From Holdemania massiliensis (GTDB lineage Bacteria; Bacillota_I; Bacilli_A; Erysipelotrichales; Erysipelotrichaceae): a stretch of DNA of 64,000 nt. The DNA is taken from the NCBI RefSeq assembly GCF_022440805.1, contig NZ_JAKNTK010000001.1, positions 1,302,001 to 1,366,000 on the forward strand, in the 5' to 3' direction. The notes under the pieces are model-generated. The model did not search any database. It had not been told where the DNA came from and saw only the letters and a program-made list of their open reading frames with translations. The position numbers were made by a program, and so were the translations under genes. This document shows, in pieces, positions 62,958-64,000 of this stretch (position 1 is its first letter; each line of letters starts with the position of its first letter).

Positions 62958-64000
62958 ATGGATAAAATTAAAATGATAAGGAACTTAGTCTTGATATTAT
63001 TAATAGCGATAGCTGGAGGATTAGCTCTGAATACTATCGCTTTTTCACTTCCTGTAGAGCCGATAAAAGAAAACTTAAAGGAAAATTTTGAAGTCTTTGC
63101 AAGTGAAATGGAGTTTGATTACTATCGCGTGATAGAAAATGATGATGCAACGATGTTGGATTTATATACTGACGCTTTGATGATGAATACCTTGATCTAC
63201 GAAAGTGATCAGAGTCATTTTTATAATGCGGTGGCTGCACATCATTCTTTTAATGAAGATCAAACAATGCAACAAACTTTCCTGGATCTTGTTGAAGGAA
63301 AGACGGAAGGAAAACAAACTTATGCCTACGCACGATATTGGCATGGCTATTTGCTGCCCTTGAAAATAGCTCTGTCAGCGATGACTTATTTAGATTTCAG
63401 AATTTTGAATTTATTTCTGCAAATCTTCCTGCTTGGGATTGCGGTTAAGGTCATGAGTGAACACGGTGGGAAAAGACTGGTTATTCCTTTAGTGGTCGCT
63501 TTTGTTTTCTTGATGCCCGTTGCGACAGCGTATTGCCTGCAGTATTCATTTATTGTTTATATTACGCTTCTTTCGATAATTCTATTGTTCCGATTTCGAG
63601 AACGTTTAAATAAAAATGAAAATGCAATCTACTTCTTCTTTTTAATTGGTATCATCACCAATTATTTTGACTTGCTGACTTATCCACTGGTCACCTCTGG
63701 CATTCCAGCGGTATTACTGATATTCACGATGGAACAAAGATCACTGTTATCTTCCATCGGATTGTTGTTCATGATTGGATGCGCATGGCTGAGCGGATAT
63801 GCGGCTATGTGGATTGGCAAGTGGACGGTGGCTACGCTTGTTTTACATCAAAATATTTATTTGGATGCATTCCAACAGATTATTTTACGAACCAATGATG
63901 AAGTCAAAAACTTAGATCTAACATATAGTCTGGTTCTTAATAAAAACTTGGAATTACTCCAGCGGTTACCGTATGCGTTGTTGTTTTATATTCCATTAGC
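62958..64000 (+). CDS. polytopic membrane protein with YARYWHGYL motif (partial at window end)
   Basis: Open from the ATG at 62958 through the last base, at least 347 codons. An in-frame ATG at 62949 overlaps the -10 box and is less likely. One N-terminal span (about 7-30), an extracytoplasmic stretch to about 120, then YARYWHGYLLPLK and many spans. GYAAMWIGKWTVATLVL aligns with GYGLTWISKWIVGSLIL of the 13814 protein, so the two are homologues. Probably a GT-C-like transferase; no family name recognised. Confidence 0.65.
   Translation, partial: MDKIKMIRNLVLILLIAIAGGLALNTIAFSLPVEPIKENLKENFEVFASEMEFDYYRVIENDDATMLDLYTDALMMNTLIYESDQSHFYNAVAAHHSFNEDQTMQQTFLDLVEGKTEGKQTYAYARYWHGYLLPLKIALSAMTYLDFRILNLFLQIFLLGIAVKVMSEHGGKRLVIPLVVAFVFLMPVATAYCLQYSFIVYITLLSIILLFRFRERLNKNENAIYFFFLIGIITNYFDLLTYPLVTSGIPAVLLIFTMEQRSLLSSIGLLFMIGCAWLSGYAAMWIGKWTVATLVLHQNIYLDAFQQIILRTNDEVKNLDLTYSLVLNKNLELLQRLPYALLFYIPL

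Overview
The window is a 64-kb stretch of an AT-rich, low-GC Firmicute genome. The evidence is strong AGGAGG-type ribosome binding sites, sigma-A promoters, rho-independent terminators, a lipobox-bearing secreted enzyme, a GtrA protein, YfhO proteins and an LtaS-like protein. A gut Erysipelotrichia- or Clostridia-like host is my guess from overall style and is not proven. Almost all of it is one large cell-surface polysaccharide and glycosylation locus. I saw no tRNA, rRNA or CRISPR array.

Layout. 1-2.6 kb: the tail of an AAA ATPase, a shared terminator, and a GH9 endoglucanase lipoprotein on the minus strand. 2.6-4.4 kb: a decayed IS4-like transposase and AT-rich debris. 4.4-15.0 kb: a capsule-type block with an O-acyltransferase, five GT4 glycosyltransferases, a Wzx flippase and a polytopic protein. 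A wrecked copy of fnlA lies inside it. 15.0-19.8 kb: a mobile-element graveyard holding an IS200 element whose tnpA is split in the sense direction by a group II intron, with an ISL3 transposase remnant beside it. 19.8-23.1 kb: intact fnlA-fnlB-fnlC for UDP-N-acetyl-L-fucosamine, ended by a terminator. 23.2-25.5 kb: GT2, DUF2304 protein and GT4. 25.5-30.4 kb (minus strand): GT-C-like protein, MBOAT acyltransferase and SGNH partner.

30.5-64 kb: a dense series of multi-membrane-span proteins of GT-C type. They include a protein-mannosyltransferase-like enzyme, three PTPS_related (PF10131) paralogues (one broken by an in-frame stop), three YfhO paralogues, two 689-residue relatives and further GT-C-like proteins. 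Mixed in are two GT2 enzymes of the polyprenyl-phosphate-sugar type, a GtrA flippase-like protein, a GDPD-family protein, an LtaS-like phosphoglycerol transferase, a UbiA-type phosphoribosyltransferase, FdtA/FdtB for a dTDP-3-amino-3,6-dideoxyhexose, and a second SGNH + MBOAT pair.

How the genes may work together (inference). Cytoplasmic GT4 enzymes and Wzx would build and export a repeat unit containing L-FucNAc. GT2 enzymes would load sugars, and the UbiA protein phosphoribose, onto undecaprenyl phosphate. GtrA-type flippases would turn the lipids outward, and YfhO/PF10131/GT-C proteins would add the sugars to a polymer outside the membrane. MBOAT/SGNH pairs would add acyl groups, and the LtaS-like and GDPD proteins would add or trim phosphoglycerol. 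No initiating phosphoglycosyltransferase, clear Wzy polymerase, Wzz/kinase regulator, rmlA or rmlB is visible, so these must lie elsewhere.
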